51,197 nt of DNA from Comamonas granuli NBRC 101663 (GCF_000739995.1 NZ_BBJX01000018.1:1-51197), one strand, 5' to 3'. Counted from the first letter of the stretch, positions 19,401 to 26,289 are shown. Numbers and translations are program-made. The notes: generated by a model not told the origin, from the sequence alone.

Positions 19401-20475
19401 CGACGCGGCCCTGGCCACCGACACCTGGAAGGGCAAGGCTGAGGGCGACCGCAAGCTCGCGCAGCTGTACCTCTCGCGCATGCAGTTCGCCTACGGCGCC
19501 GACGAGTCCACCTGGGGCAGCCTGTCCGGCGCGGGGCTCAAGGGCCAGGACGGCCAGCCGCTCAACCTGTATGCCGAGCAACTGCGCGGCACCGAGGGCG
19601 CGGTGCTCTCGCGCAGCTCCAACACCTACGGCATGCTCACCACCGACGACCCGTTCCAGTACCTGGGCGGCATCGGCCTGGCCGTGCGCCACCTGGACGG
19701 CAAGGCGCCGCAGCTCTACATCAGCAACCTGCGCGGCAGCGGAAGCGGGCGCGTGGAAGGCGCGGCGCAGTTCCTGGCCAAGGAGCTGGCCACGCGGCAG
19801 TTCCACCCCGGCTACATCAAAGGGCTGATGGACGAGGGCTACGCGGGCACGCTGCAGGTGCTGGACGCCACCAACAACTTCTGGGGCTGGACGGCGGTGG
19901 CGCGCGAGATCGTGCGCGACGACCAGTGGCAGGAGATGGTCGATGTGTACGTGCGCGACAAGCACCAGTTGGGCCTGAAGAAGTGGTTCGAGGCGCACAA
20001 CCCGCACGCGCTGGCGCAGAACATCGAGCGCATGCTCGAAGCCGCGCGCCAGAGCTACTGGCAGGCCGACGCCGCCACCGTGGCCGAGCTGAAGGACCGC
20101 TGGTGCGACCTGGCCCAGCGCTTTGACGTGCGCACCGACAACGCCGCCTTCGAGCGCTTCGTGGGTGCAGGCCAGGGCACCGCCGGCTTTGGCCTGAACC
20201 TGGGCCATCTGCCTGCCGATGCCGCCGCTGCAGCAGCGCAGAGCGCCGCCGAGCCCCCACCCCCGGCCGAAGCCGCCCCCGCCACACCGCCCCCGCCGCC
20301 GCCCATCAGCGGCATGCGGCTGGAGCAGGTGGCCGACCAGCCAACCGCGCCCGCCGCCCACACCTTGCAGGCGCTGTGGGTGGCCCTGGCGCTGGGCGCC
20401 GTCATGCTCGGGGGCGGCTGGTGGCAGCGCGGCCGCCCATTCAAGGCAAAAGTGCCTCCCGCGCAGCATGGATAA
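16408..20475 (+). CDS. hmuS: Membrane-anchored, periplasmic CobN-like chelatase (HmuS-like)
   Basis: This 1355-residue protein is of the CobN/BchH metal-chelatase superfamily. CobN hallmarks are clear: HFGTHGSQEWLPGKERGLS near residue 550 and YIADNIGEAQQAKRRGRAVI about 35 residues later. Unlike cytoplasmic CobN it begins with a signal peptide (hydrophobic residues 10-28, cleavage near AQAA). It ends with a Pro-rich linker (about 1277-1300) and one transmembrane helix (LWVALALGAVMLGG), so the catalytic body should face the periplasm. No CobS/CobT or ChlI/ChlD AAA+ partner is encoded nearby; a TolQ-like channel and a DUF2149 protein follow instead. That set matches Bacteroidetes HmuS-HmuT-HmuU. 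Start is GTG. The stop codon falls in a repeat. Insertion versus removal of metal cannot be told from sequence. Confidence 0.88.
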   Translation: MNPLSILRRWLALCLLAFLPVLPVGAAQAASVLFIATSNVPPGKFRLLADIARPHGIAVQVRYLGKIPADADAGLFQGQDMVFFDSYQQDEVRQHLARALPGLRAPHAWLYDARPAWGGGVDEALGRRLAHYYSNGGRQNFEGFMATVAAHLKGQNAQGVPDPVIFPKTAIYHPRAPGLVFADPLAYLRWAGVDPADPWRRPVVALAVHQQYIASVQADYIDDLITRIEAAGAVALTFYSPMMDAGAFDRMLRPQGKALADVLINTQIMLMPEQRRAEFERLGIPVLQAMTYRRGDTAHWQANPQGVPLMDVPFYLAQAEYAGVTDIQVASASGAGDAPIATIPAQADAVVGKALRLVALQRKPNADKRLSVFFWNYPPGEKNLSASFLNVPRSLQTTLAALRAQGYDTEVPSEPELIAKLQRLLAPAYREGELEPLLRDGLAATVPVARYRAWLAALPKAVQDKLRERWGEPEASSMVLRQHGAKKEPVFVVPRLMLGKIAILPQPPRGEKWEPKEKALYHSSNAWPSHYYLAAYLWAREQQASDALVHFGTHGSQEWLPGKERGLSVTDPGMLAVGDLPVAYPYIADNIGEAQQAKRRGRAVIISHQTPPFKPAGLHQALTQMHDLLHAWMAQDEGVVKQKLQADLLAAATKERIALDMGWTPERARAEFPAFVDALHAQLHELAETAQPLGLHTLGRAPEAQHRLATVLLMLGRPFWEAAALHAGIPAAEVDEALLADYDQLPATAPYQLLQRHVVQGESTQGLSAPLREQLDKARAWHAAIGADHELPALLNVLTGKHLATSYGGDPIKNPDAYPTGRDLYGFDPSRVPTKQAWAAGKEAAEQLIAEHRRLTGQPPKKLAVSLWSVETMRHQGLLEAQALWLLGTEPVWDEGGRVTGVKLVPRKELGRERVDVVLSATGLYRDHFPNTMKILAQAAQLAAQAQGPGEEANPVAAHTRAIAARLRAQGMPEKAAQAAAETRIYASESGKYGTGLDDAALATDTWKGKAEGDRKLAQLYLSRMQFAYGADESTWGSLSGAGLKGQDGQPLNLYAEQLRGTEGAVLSRSSNTYGMLTTDDPFQYLGGIGLAVRHLDGKAPQLYISNLRGSGSGRVEGAAQFLAKELATRQFHPGYIKGLMDEGYAGTLQVLDATNNFWGWTAVAREIVRDDQWQEMVDVYVRDKHQLGLKKWFEAHNPHALAQNIERMLEAARQSYWQADAATVAELKDRWCDLAQRFDVRTDNAAFERFVGAGQGTAGFGLNLGHLPADAAAAAAQSAAEPPPPAEAAPATPPPPPPISGMRLEQVADQPTAPAAHTLQALWVALALGAVMLGGGWWQRGRPFKAKVPPAQHG

Positions 20476-20506
20476 GCGCTAGCAGCTATCAAAAATATAG
20501 CTGAAC
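20470..20506 (+). repeat. Dispersed palindromic repeat, family A copy 4 (half element)
   Basis: GATAAGCGCTAGCAGCTATC followed by AAAAATATAGC is the right half of the element only. The TAA stop of the CobN-like gene is the TAA of the AAGCGCT arm, so the repeat has replaced the original 3' end of that gene. Confidence 0.75.
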
Positions 20507-20548
20507 AAGACAGCCTACCGCAGTTTTTGACCATTCCTAGGAGTTTTG

Positions 20549-21085
20549 ATGAGCCATTTGCTTGAATCCCTGATGTACCAGGCCAGCCAGGTCTTTCTGT
20601 TTCCCACGCTGCTGGTGATCGCTGTGCTGTTTGTCTATGCCTTCTTCCTGCTCGGCATGTTTGCCATGCAGTGGTGGCAGCGCCGCAAGGGGCAGGGCAG
20701 CCAGCCCACGCGCGGCCACCACCTGCTGGCCTGGGCCAAAGCGCAGCCCGACGCCAGTGCCGACGAGCTGGACGTGAAGGCGCACCAGCTGCTGGAGCTG
20801 CCGCGCATCGCCACGCGCGTGGCGCCCATGCTGGGACTGATCGCCACCATGATCCCCATGGGCCCGGCGCTCAAGGGCTTGTCCGACGGCAACCTGGCCC
20901 AGGTGTCGGACAACCTGGCCGTGGCCTTTGCGGCGGTGATCCTGTCGCTCATCGCCGCCGCCATCACCTTTTGGGTGGTGTCGGTGCAGCGGCGCTGGCT
21001 GGCCGAAGAGCTGGTGTGGCTGCAGCGCCTGGGCGTGCGCACTCCGGCTGCGGGCCACCTGGCCGAAGCGGGGAGTGAAGCATGA
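20549..21085 (+). CDS. MotA/TolQ/ExbB-family proton channel subunit (HmuT-like)
   Basis: This 178-residue inner-membrane protein has three hydrophobic spans (about 15-40, 88-108 and 118-140). It carries the conserved MotA/TolQ/ExbB block RVAPMLGLIATMIPMGPALKGL followed by LAVAFAAVILSLIAAAITFW. Channels of this family pair with an ExbD/TolR-type protein to convert proton flow into mechanical work on an envelope partner. The partner-like gene directly follows with a 4-bp ATGA overlap. The gene starts 73 bp after the CobN-like gene with a perfect AGGAG at 20539-20543. Context suggests it energises the periplasmic chelatase, as HmuT is thought to do for HmuS. Confidence 0.87.
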   Translation: MSHLLESLMYQASQVFLFPTLLVIAVLFVYAFFLLGMFAMQWWQRRKGQGSQPTRGHHLLAWAKAQPDASADELDVKAHQLLELPRIATRVAPMLGLIATMIPMGPALKGLSDGNLAQVSDNLAVAFAAVILSLIAAAITFWVVSVQRRWLAEELVWLQRLGVRTPAAGHLAEAGSEA

Positions 21086-21444
21086 AATTCCTCGACGAAA
21101 CCGAAGCCGACGACCCCATCCTGTCGGTGGTCAACCTCATCGATGTGTTCCTGGTGGTGATTGCGGCGCTGCTCATCACTGTGGCCCAAAACCCGCTGCT
21201 CAGCCCGTTCTCTAAGCAGGACGTCACCGTCATCACCGACGCGGGCAAGCCCACCATGGAAGTCATCCAGAAGCGCGGCGAGAAGATCGAGAAATACAAG
21301 GCCAGCGGCGAGATCGGCGAGGGCGACGGCGAGAAAGCCGGCGTGGCCTACCGCATGAAGGACGGCTCCATGGTCTACGTGCCCGAGGGCGGCGTGGTGG
21401 ACCAGGCCACGGCCCCCGCACCCGGCGGCATGGGGGGGCGCTGA
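21082..21444 (+). CDS. DUF2149 protein, ExbD/TolR-like partner (HmuU-like)
   Basis: This 120-residue protein has one N-terminal transmembrane helix (about 16-34) containing a membrane-embedded Asp (Asp21 in NLIDVFLVVIAALLI). That is the pattern of the proton-binding Asp in ExbD and TolR. A periplasmic region with DVTVITDAGKPTMEVIQKRG and a Gly-rich tail follows. The family is DUF2149, which accompanies CobN-like and TolQ-like genes. It overlaps the channel gene by 4 bp and the permease gene by 1 bp, implying coupled translation. I infer it forms the stator with the preceding protein. Confidence 0.85.
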   Translation: MKFLDETEADDPILSVVNLIDVFLVVIAALLITVAQNPLLSPFSKQDVTVITDAGKPTMEVIQKRGEKIEKYKASGEIGEGDGEKAGVAYRMKDGSMVYVPEGGVVDQATAPAPGGMGGR

Positions 21445-22238
21445 TGCTGCGTTTGCTGGGGCGCGTGCTCGCGGGCCTGCCCGCCTACCTGTGGAGCGGC
21501 TGGGGCGCGGGGGCCAGCCTGCTGTTGCTGCTCGCCGCCTGGGAGGCCGTGGCTGCGCTGTACGACCCGCTGATCCTGCCCGACCCGCGCACCGCCTTCG
21601 CCGCCCTGCTGCTGCAGGTGGAGCAAGGCGCCGCCGGGCCCGCGCTGTGGGCCACGGCGCGGCGTGCGTTCATGGGGCTGGCGCTGGCGCTGGGCGTGGG
21701 CAGCGTGCTGGGGTTGCTGGCGGGGCTGTCCGTCACGGCCTCGGTGCTCGCGCGCCCGCTGGTCACGGTGCTGCTGGGCACGCCGCCCATCGCCTGGCTG
21801 GTGCTGGCCATGCTGTGGTTCGGCATGAGCGACGGCACGCCGGTGTTCACCGTGTTCATCGCCTGCTTCCCCGTGGTGTTCGCCAGCGCGCTGCAGGGCA
21901 CGCGCACGCTCGATTTGCAGTTGCGCGACATGGCGCGCGCCTACCGCCTGCCCATGGGCATGGCGCTGCGCGAGGTGTACGGCCCGCACGTGCTGTCGTA
22001 CCTGTTCCCCGCCTGGGTCACGGCGCTGGGCAGCGCCTGGAAGGTGGCCGTGATGGCCGAGCTGCTGGCCAGCACCGACGGGGTGGGCGCCGCGCTCGCG
22101 GCCAGCCGCTCGCAACTGGACACCGCCACCACGCTGGGCTGGATCTGCGCCGTGGTGGGCTGCCTGCTGGTCGTGGAGTATGGATTTTTGGAACCGCTCA
22201 AGCGCGAAGTGGAGCGCTGGCGGGAGGTACCCCGATGA
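21444..22238 (+). CDS. ABC transporter permease, SsuC/TauC type
   Basis: This 264-residue inner-membrane permease has about six hydrophobic spans and the cytoplasmic EAA-type loop MARAYRLPMGMALREVYGPHVL that docks the ATPase. It belongs to the NitT/TauT branch, matching the binding protein at 13130. Start and stop overlap both neighbours (TGATG with DUF2149, ATGA with the ATPase), so the permease is translated as one unit with the channel and ATPase genes. Confidence 0.9.
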   Translation: MLRLLGRVLAGLPAYLWSGWGAGASLLLLLAAWEAVAALYDPLILPDPRTAFAALLLQVEQGAAGPALWATARRAFMGLALALGVGSVLGLLAGLSVTASVLARPLVTVLLGTPPIAWLVLAMLWFGMSDGTPVFTVFIACFPVVFASALQGTRTLDLQLRDMARAYRLPMGMALREVYGPHVLSYLFPAWVTALGSAWKVAVMAELLASTDGVGAALAASRSQLDTATTLGWICAVVGCLLVVEYGFLEPLKREVERWREVPR

Positions 22239-23101
22239 GCCTTTTTTTGAATGATGTTCGCCACAGCTACGCGTTGACCGAAGTGCTCGGCGGCGTGGGC
22301 CTGGCGCTGGCGCCCGGCGGCGTGCTGGCGTTGGTGGGCCCCTCGGGCTGCGGCAAGACCACGCTGCTGCACCTGTGCGCGGGTCTGCTGGACCTGCAGG
22401 AGGGCCGCCTGGACAACTCCTTCGGCAACCCCGCGCTGATGTTCCAGCAGCCGCGTCTGCTGCCCTGGCAGACCACGATGGATAACATCGCCCTGGGCCT
22501 GCGCGCGCAGGGCATGGCGCGCGCCGCCGCACGCGCGCGCGCCCACGCCATGGGCGCCGTGCTGGGGCTCGATGCCGAAGCCCTGGCCGCCTATCCGCAC
22601 CAGCTCTCGGGCGGTATGCAAAGCCGCGCCGCGCTGGCGCGCGCGCTGGTGCTCGAACCCGACCTGCTGCTGATGGACGAGCCCTTCGCCGCGCTCGACA
22701 TCGGCCTCAAGGCGCAACTGCACCGCCTGTTGCTGCGCCACCAGGCCGAGAAGGGCACGGCCGTGCTGATGATCACGCACGACCTCATGGAGGCCGTGCG
22801 CCTGGCCGATACCGTGCTCGTCATGGCCGCCGGGCCGGGCCGCATCGTGCACTTGCACACGCCCCAGGCCCCCGCGCTGGCACGCACCGATGCCATGGTC
22901 TACCGCGACACCGCCGAGCTGCTGCGCGTGCCCGCCGTGCGCGCCGCCTTTGGGCTGGATGCGCTGGTGGAAGAGGGCACCTGCCCCGGCAGTGAATTCG
23001 CCAACACCCTGCCGCCGCCCGAGGCGCGCGTGCTGCCCCTGCAGCCCGCGCCCCAGCCTCATGCCGCCACCCCCGGCGAGCGGAGGATGCGATGCGGATA
23101 G
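22235..23101 (+). CDS. ABC transporter ATPase, SsuB/TauB type
   Basis: This 288-residue nucleotide-binding subunit has Walker A GPSGCGKTT (about 35-43), Q-loop FQQPRLLPW, signature LSGGM, Walker B LLLMDEPFAALD and H-loop ITHD. It has a roughly 60-residue C-terminal tail rich in Pro and Ala beyond the normal domain end. The ATG at 22235 overlaps the permease stop; its own end overlaps the NnrS start by 10 bp. It should power the permease at 21444 with the binding protein at 13130. Confidence 0.92.
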   Translation: MSLFLNDVRHSYALTEVLGGVGLALAPGGVLALVGPSGCGKTTLLHLCAGLLDLQEGRLDNSFGNPALMFQQPRLLPWQTTMDNIALGLRAQGMARAAARARAHAMGAVLGLDAEALAAYPHQLSGGMQSRAALARALVLEPDLLLMDEPFAALDIGLKAQLHRLLLRHQAEKGTAVLMITHDLMEAVRLADTVLVMAAGPGRIVHLHTPQAPALARTDAMVYRDTAELLRVPAVRAAFGLDALVEEGTCPGSEFANTLPPPEARVLPLQPAPQPHAATPGERRMRCG

Positions 23102-24324
23102 CCGCCCCTGTGATGAACCCGCCCGGCCTGCTGTCGCCCCAGCACCCGGTCTGGATGTGCGCCATGCGCCCGTTCTTCCTGCTCACTATGGGTTCCGCCG
23201 TGCTACTCATCGCGCTGTGGAGCGCCGTGCTGGCGCTGGGCCTGCCGCCGCCCCCCGTGGCGGGTGGCGCGCTGGTGTGGCACGCGCACGAGCTGCTGCT
23301 GGGCTTTGGCCTGGCGGCGGTGGCCGGCTTCGTGCTCACCGCCGTGCCCGAGTTCACCGACACCGCCAGCGCCAGCCCGCGCACCGCGCGCCAGTTGGTG
23401 TTGCTGTGGCTGCTGGGGCGCGCGGGCTTCTGGCTCTCGGGCGTGGCGGGCAGCCCCGCGCTGGTGCTGGCCGCCTTGGCGCACCTGGGCCTGCTCGGCG
23501 GCCTGCTGGCGCTGCTGTGGCCCGCGCTGCGCACCGTGGCCGGGCGGCGCCACCACGCCTTTGGCTGGGCGCTGGTGGGGCTGCTGGTGCTGGTGGCGGG
23601 CTTCTATGGGGATGCGTTGCGCGGTGCCTACCCCATGCGCTGGCTGCTGGCCCTGCTGGGCCTGGTGATGGTGCTCATCATCGTGGCCATGAGCCGCATC
23701 TCCATGCGCATCGTCAACAACGCGATTGACGAAACGGGCGAGGGCCGCGAGCCCTACCTGGCCCGCCCGCCCCGGCGCAACCTGGCCATCTTGTGCATTG
23801 CGCTGTTTACCCTGGCTGAATTTTTGCAGCCCGGTGACGCTACCTCCGGCTGGCTGGCCTGCGCCGCCGCCGCCGCGCTGTGCAACCTGATGGGCGACTG
23901 GCATGTAGGCCGCCCGCTGCTGCGCCGCCTGCCGCTCATGCTGTATGCCGTGTACGCCTGCATGGCGCTGGGCTATGCCTTCATCGGCACGGCCCTGCTG
24001 GCGGGCGGCCCGGGCGCCAGCGCCGGGCGCCACATGCTCACTGTGGGTGCCATCGGGTTGTCGATCTACGCCGTGATCTGCATCGCCGGGCGCGCGCACT
24101 GCGGGCACCCGTCGGACGAGCGGCCCTGGGTGGCGCAGGGCGCGCTGCTCCTCTTCGCCGGGGCCTTGCTGCGTGCGGGCGCGGCGTTTGTGCCGGACGC
24201 GGCTTTGGCGCTGCTGGGCCTGGCTGGGCTGTGCTGGGTGGCGGCGTTCGGGCTGCTGTGCTGGCGCATCGGGCCGGTGCTGTGGCGCGTGCGGCCGGAT
24301 GGGTTGTGGGGGTGCCAGGGGTAG
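23092..24324 (+). CDS. nnrS: NnrS family membrane protein
   Basis: This 410-residue polytopic protein has about twelve hydrophobic segments. NnrS landmarks are present: MRPFFLLTMGSAVL, the His-bearing WHAHELLLGFGLAAVAGFVLTAVP, and RISMRIVNNAI. NnrS proteins are haem- and copper-containing inner-membrane proteins that protect against nitric oxide-derived stress during denitrification. Here the gene is joined to the ABC ATPase by a 10-bp overlap, which ties the locus to anaerobic or nitrosative physiology. An alternative ATG lies at 23113. It is the last gene of the run; a lower-GC island follows. Confidence 0.9.
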   Translation: MRIAAPVMNPPGLLSPQHPVWMCAMRPFFLLTMGSAVLLIALWSAVLALGLPPPPVAGGALVWHAHELLLGFGLAAVAGFVLTAVPEFTDTASASPRTARQLVLLWLLGRAGFWLSGVAGSPALVLAALAHLGLLGGLLALLWPALRTVAGRRHHAFGWALVGLLVLVAGFYGDALRGAYPMRWLLALLGLVMVLIIVAMSRISMRIVNNAIDETGEGREPYLARPPRRNLAILCIALFTLAEFLQPGDATSGWLACAAAAALCNLMGDWHVGRPLLRRLPLMLYAVYACMALGYAFIGTALLAGGPGASAGRHMLTVGAIGLSIYAVICIAGRAHCGHPSDERPWVAQGALLLFAGALLRAGAAFVPDAALALLGLAGLCWVAAFGLLCWRIGPVLWRVRPDGLWGCQG

Positions 24325-24602
24325 GGTTGGGTGATGGAGTGGGCTGTTTTCGACCCTGAGCTGACGGTCGGCCCCCAACTGTAAAGCGGTCAGCTAGTGC
24401 CCAATGATCATCGCATCAAGCTGGCTGGCCGTGCAGCCGGCCGCCACCTTGAGCACAAGCGTGTAGGTTATGGTAGTGGGCACGTCCTAATAGGGGACGG
24501 ACCCAACCCGTCGTTGCACCCGACCCACTACAGCGGGCGGTTGTACTCCAATGTTAGGCTGCACAATCCGGCCGTGTGGTCAACCAACAACCGAGAAGAC
24601 AA
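24325..24602. other. Gene-free junction at the left edge of the low-GC island
   Basis: No supportable gene lies in these 278 bases. A segment near 24344-24399 (CGACCCTGAGCTGACGGTCG onward) and the LHPTHYSG-coding stretch near 24510 resemble non-coding sequences I recall beside gene cassettes in Burkholderiales and Xanthomonas. The latter also contains an attC-like site (listed separately). CCCAACTG occurs both here (about 24374) and after the island gene (26194), which may be remnants of the insertion. Confidence 0.4.
24501..24559 (+). other. attC-like recombination site (tentative)
   Basis: ACCCAAC (24501-24507) fits the integron R'' box RYYYAAC, and GTTAGGC (24553-24559) fits the R' box GTTRRRY. 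The 59-bp spacing is typical of an attC site. The outer boxes pair at five of seven positions; the inner pairing is only partial. No integrase gene is in the window, and no matching site was found after the gene. Confidence 0.35.
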
Positions 24603-26132
24603 ATGCAAGAAGTGCCTGTGCTCGATCTGGAAGCGGTATTTAACGAAGCGGCCTTTCCGGAGCACACCTACGTGAATCCGAAAGAGTACCCCTTCATCAA
24701 ATCGGCGCTCCGTGCGACGGGAAAGCATGTCACGATTGCCGGGGCCTCTGGGTCCGGCAAGACCACGGTTGTTAACAAAATTCTTCGTGATCTTGACATC
24801 AAGTCAACGGACATTTTGCTGATCAACGGTCGCGAGTACAGACACCACGCGAAGTACTTGGAGATGCTCGGTGCGATTGTTGGTGTCGATCCAACGTATG
24901 AGCAAATCGCGCCGTACCTATCCTCTCAACGATTGGTGATCATTGACGACTTTCACCATCTGAGTGAAACCGTGAAAGATGGCCTGGCTGAGGAGCTGAA
25001 GCTTTGGCACGAAAAGGGCGTCCGCTTCGTTTTGATCGGAATCGCCTCCAGCGCTCGCGACCTCGCAGGGAACGATAAGGAACTCGGCATCCGGAATGAC
25101 GTCTTCGATTTGCGCACCCAGGATGAGAAGTTCGTGCGGCAACTAATGGAGCAAGGATCTGCCCATCTGAAGCTGCGGTTCACTGAGCGCTTCATCCAAG
25201 AGACCGCCGCTGGATCGAAAGGCATACCTTCGGTGGTGCAGGCCATATGCCGGACGGCATGTATCAAGCACGGCATCGAAAAGACGCAATCCGTAGAGGT
25301 CGAGATCGATGAATCACTGGCAAATATCAGGCAAGAAGTTCTGCGCATCTTCGAGCACAAGTACTTTGACAAGATCGTGGCGCTTTCGAAGGGGAAACTT
25401 CAGGCGAAGTCAGTTCACAACACTTATTTCGACATCGTCTCCGCCATTGCCAAAGATGAGAGGTCGGACATTCCGCTTGAGCACCTTTATCGCACGATCG
25501 TCGCTCCTATTTCCGAAACCAAGAAGAAAAATCAGAAATCGACTTCGTATTACAACTGCCTGAACTACTTGGGTGACGTGATTAAAGACTCCAAGCTGGA
25601 TGACGTAATCATGTATCGGAAGGGTAAGTCGATCTCGATTGAGGATCCGACATTCCGCTTCTACCTGAATCTCTTGAATTTGGACGATGTCCGTCGGCGC
25701 ATCCACATTCGGAACGATGACTATCCTTGGGACGTCGCGTTGTCCTTCGCAGGCGAAGACCGACCGATTGTGTTGGAGTTTGTGAAGAGGCTGGAGGAAA
25801 AAGGCGTCTTCCCCTTCTATGACTTCAACCTCCAAGCCCAGCTCTGGGGTGTAGACCTTCAAAAGCGCCTTGCGGAAATCTACGCAAACGATGCGCTTTA
25901 CATGGTGATCTTCATCTCCGCCAAGTATCCCGAGAAGGATTGGACACGATTCGAATTCGAGATTGGGAAGACAGCTGGGTCAAAGCGGCCGGAGACTTAC
26001 CTCTTGCCGATCATCATTGAGGATGTACCAATGGTTGGGTTGGCGAACACCCTTGGGAAAGTTTTCCTGAAGGACCAAGACATCGGGTATTGCGTCGATC
26101 TTCTTACCTCCAAGCTCACTGGGGCAAGCTAG
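24603..26132 (+). CDS. AAA-ATPase/TIR-domain fusion protein (candidate anti-phage defence)
   Basis: This 509-residue protein has an N-terminal P-loop ATPase with Walker A GASGSGKTT (47-55) and Walker B RLVIIDDFHHL (about 108-118), of the ExeA/TniB/Orc-like AAA type. A helical middle follows. From about residue 376 there is a TIR domain (WDVALSFAGEDRP, then FYDFNLQAQLWGVDLQ). It contains YPEKDWTRFEFE, where the Glu four residues after Trp fits the catalytic Glu of TIR NADases. Sensor-ATPase plus TIR is the architecture of several NAD-depleting abortive-infection proteins. GC content and codon use are visibly lower than in the flanking genes, indicating acquisition by transfer. The ATG at 24603 has GAGAAG just upstream. 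The trigger is unknown. Confidence 0.85.
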   Translation: MQEVPVLDLEAVFNEAAFPEHTYVNPKEYPFIKSALRATGKHVTIAGASGSGKTTVVNKILRDLDIKSTDILLINGREYRHHAKYLEMLGAIVGVDPTYEQIAPYLSSQRLVIIDDFHHLSETVKDGLAEELKLWHEKGVRFVLIGIASSARDLAGNDKELGIRNDVFDLRTQDEKFVRQLMEQGSAHLKLRFTERFIQETAAGSKGIPSVVQAICRTACIKHGIEKTQSVEVEIDESLANIRQEVLRIFEHKYFDKIVALSKGKLQAKSVHNTYFDIVSAIAKDERSDIPLEHLYRTIVAPISETKKKNQKSTSYYNCLNYLGDVIKDSKLDDVIMYRKGKSISIEDPTFRFYLNLLNLDDVRRRIHIRNDDYPWDVALSFAGEDRPIVLEFVKRLEEKGVFPFYDFNLQAQLWGVDLQKRLAEIYANDALYMVIFISAKYPEKDWTRFEFEIGKTAGSKRPETYLLPIIIEDVPMVGLANTLGKVFLKDQDIGYCVDLLTSKLTGAS

Positions 26133-26253
26133 GGGCGGCCAAAAAAGGTCGTCCGACGCAAACACTTACGTTGAGTGACCGTTTCCCCGTTGGCCCAACT
26201 GCGGCTCCTGGCCGTTTACGGTCTTCACCGTAATTGCCTGACTAGATCTGAAT

Positions 26254-26289
26254 TGCTATCGAATCAGTAGCTTCTGGCGCTTTATCCAT
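26254..26289 (-). repeat. Dispersed palindromic repeat, family A copy 5 (partial)
   Basis: Minus-strand reading is ATAAAGCGCCAGAAGCTACT followed by GATTCGATAGC, corresponding to the right arm and tail of the element; the left arm is missing. It lies at the boundary between the low-GC island and the mod genes. Confidence 0.65.

Noticed and set aside
16378-20469. A 1363-codon minus-strand open frame across the CobN-like gene
   Set aside because: It mirrors the true gene almost exactly and its translation is His/Gly/Ala/Val-rich low complexity with no family motif. It is an artefact of high GC.
24397-24675. A 92-residue reading frame before the TIR gene
   Set aside because: Its LHPTHYSG-type text looks like translated cassette-associated non-coding DNA rather than a protein; there is no ribosome site and it overlaps the TIR start.
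26133-26215. A second attC-like site after the TIR gene
   Set aside because: GTTGAGT and GCCCAAC are present but in the wrong order for R'' and R' on either strand.
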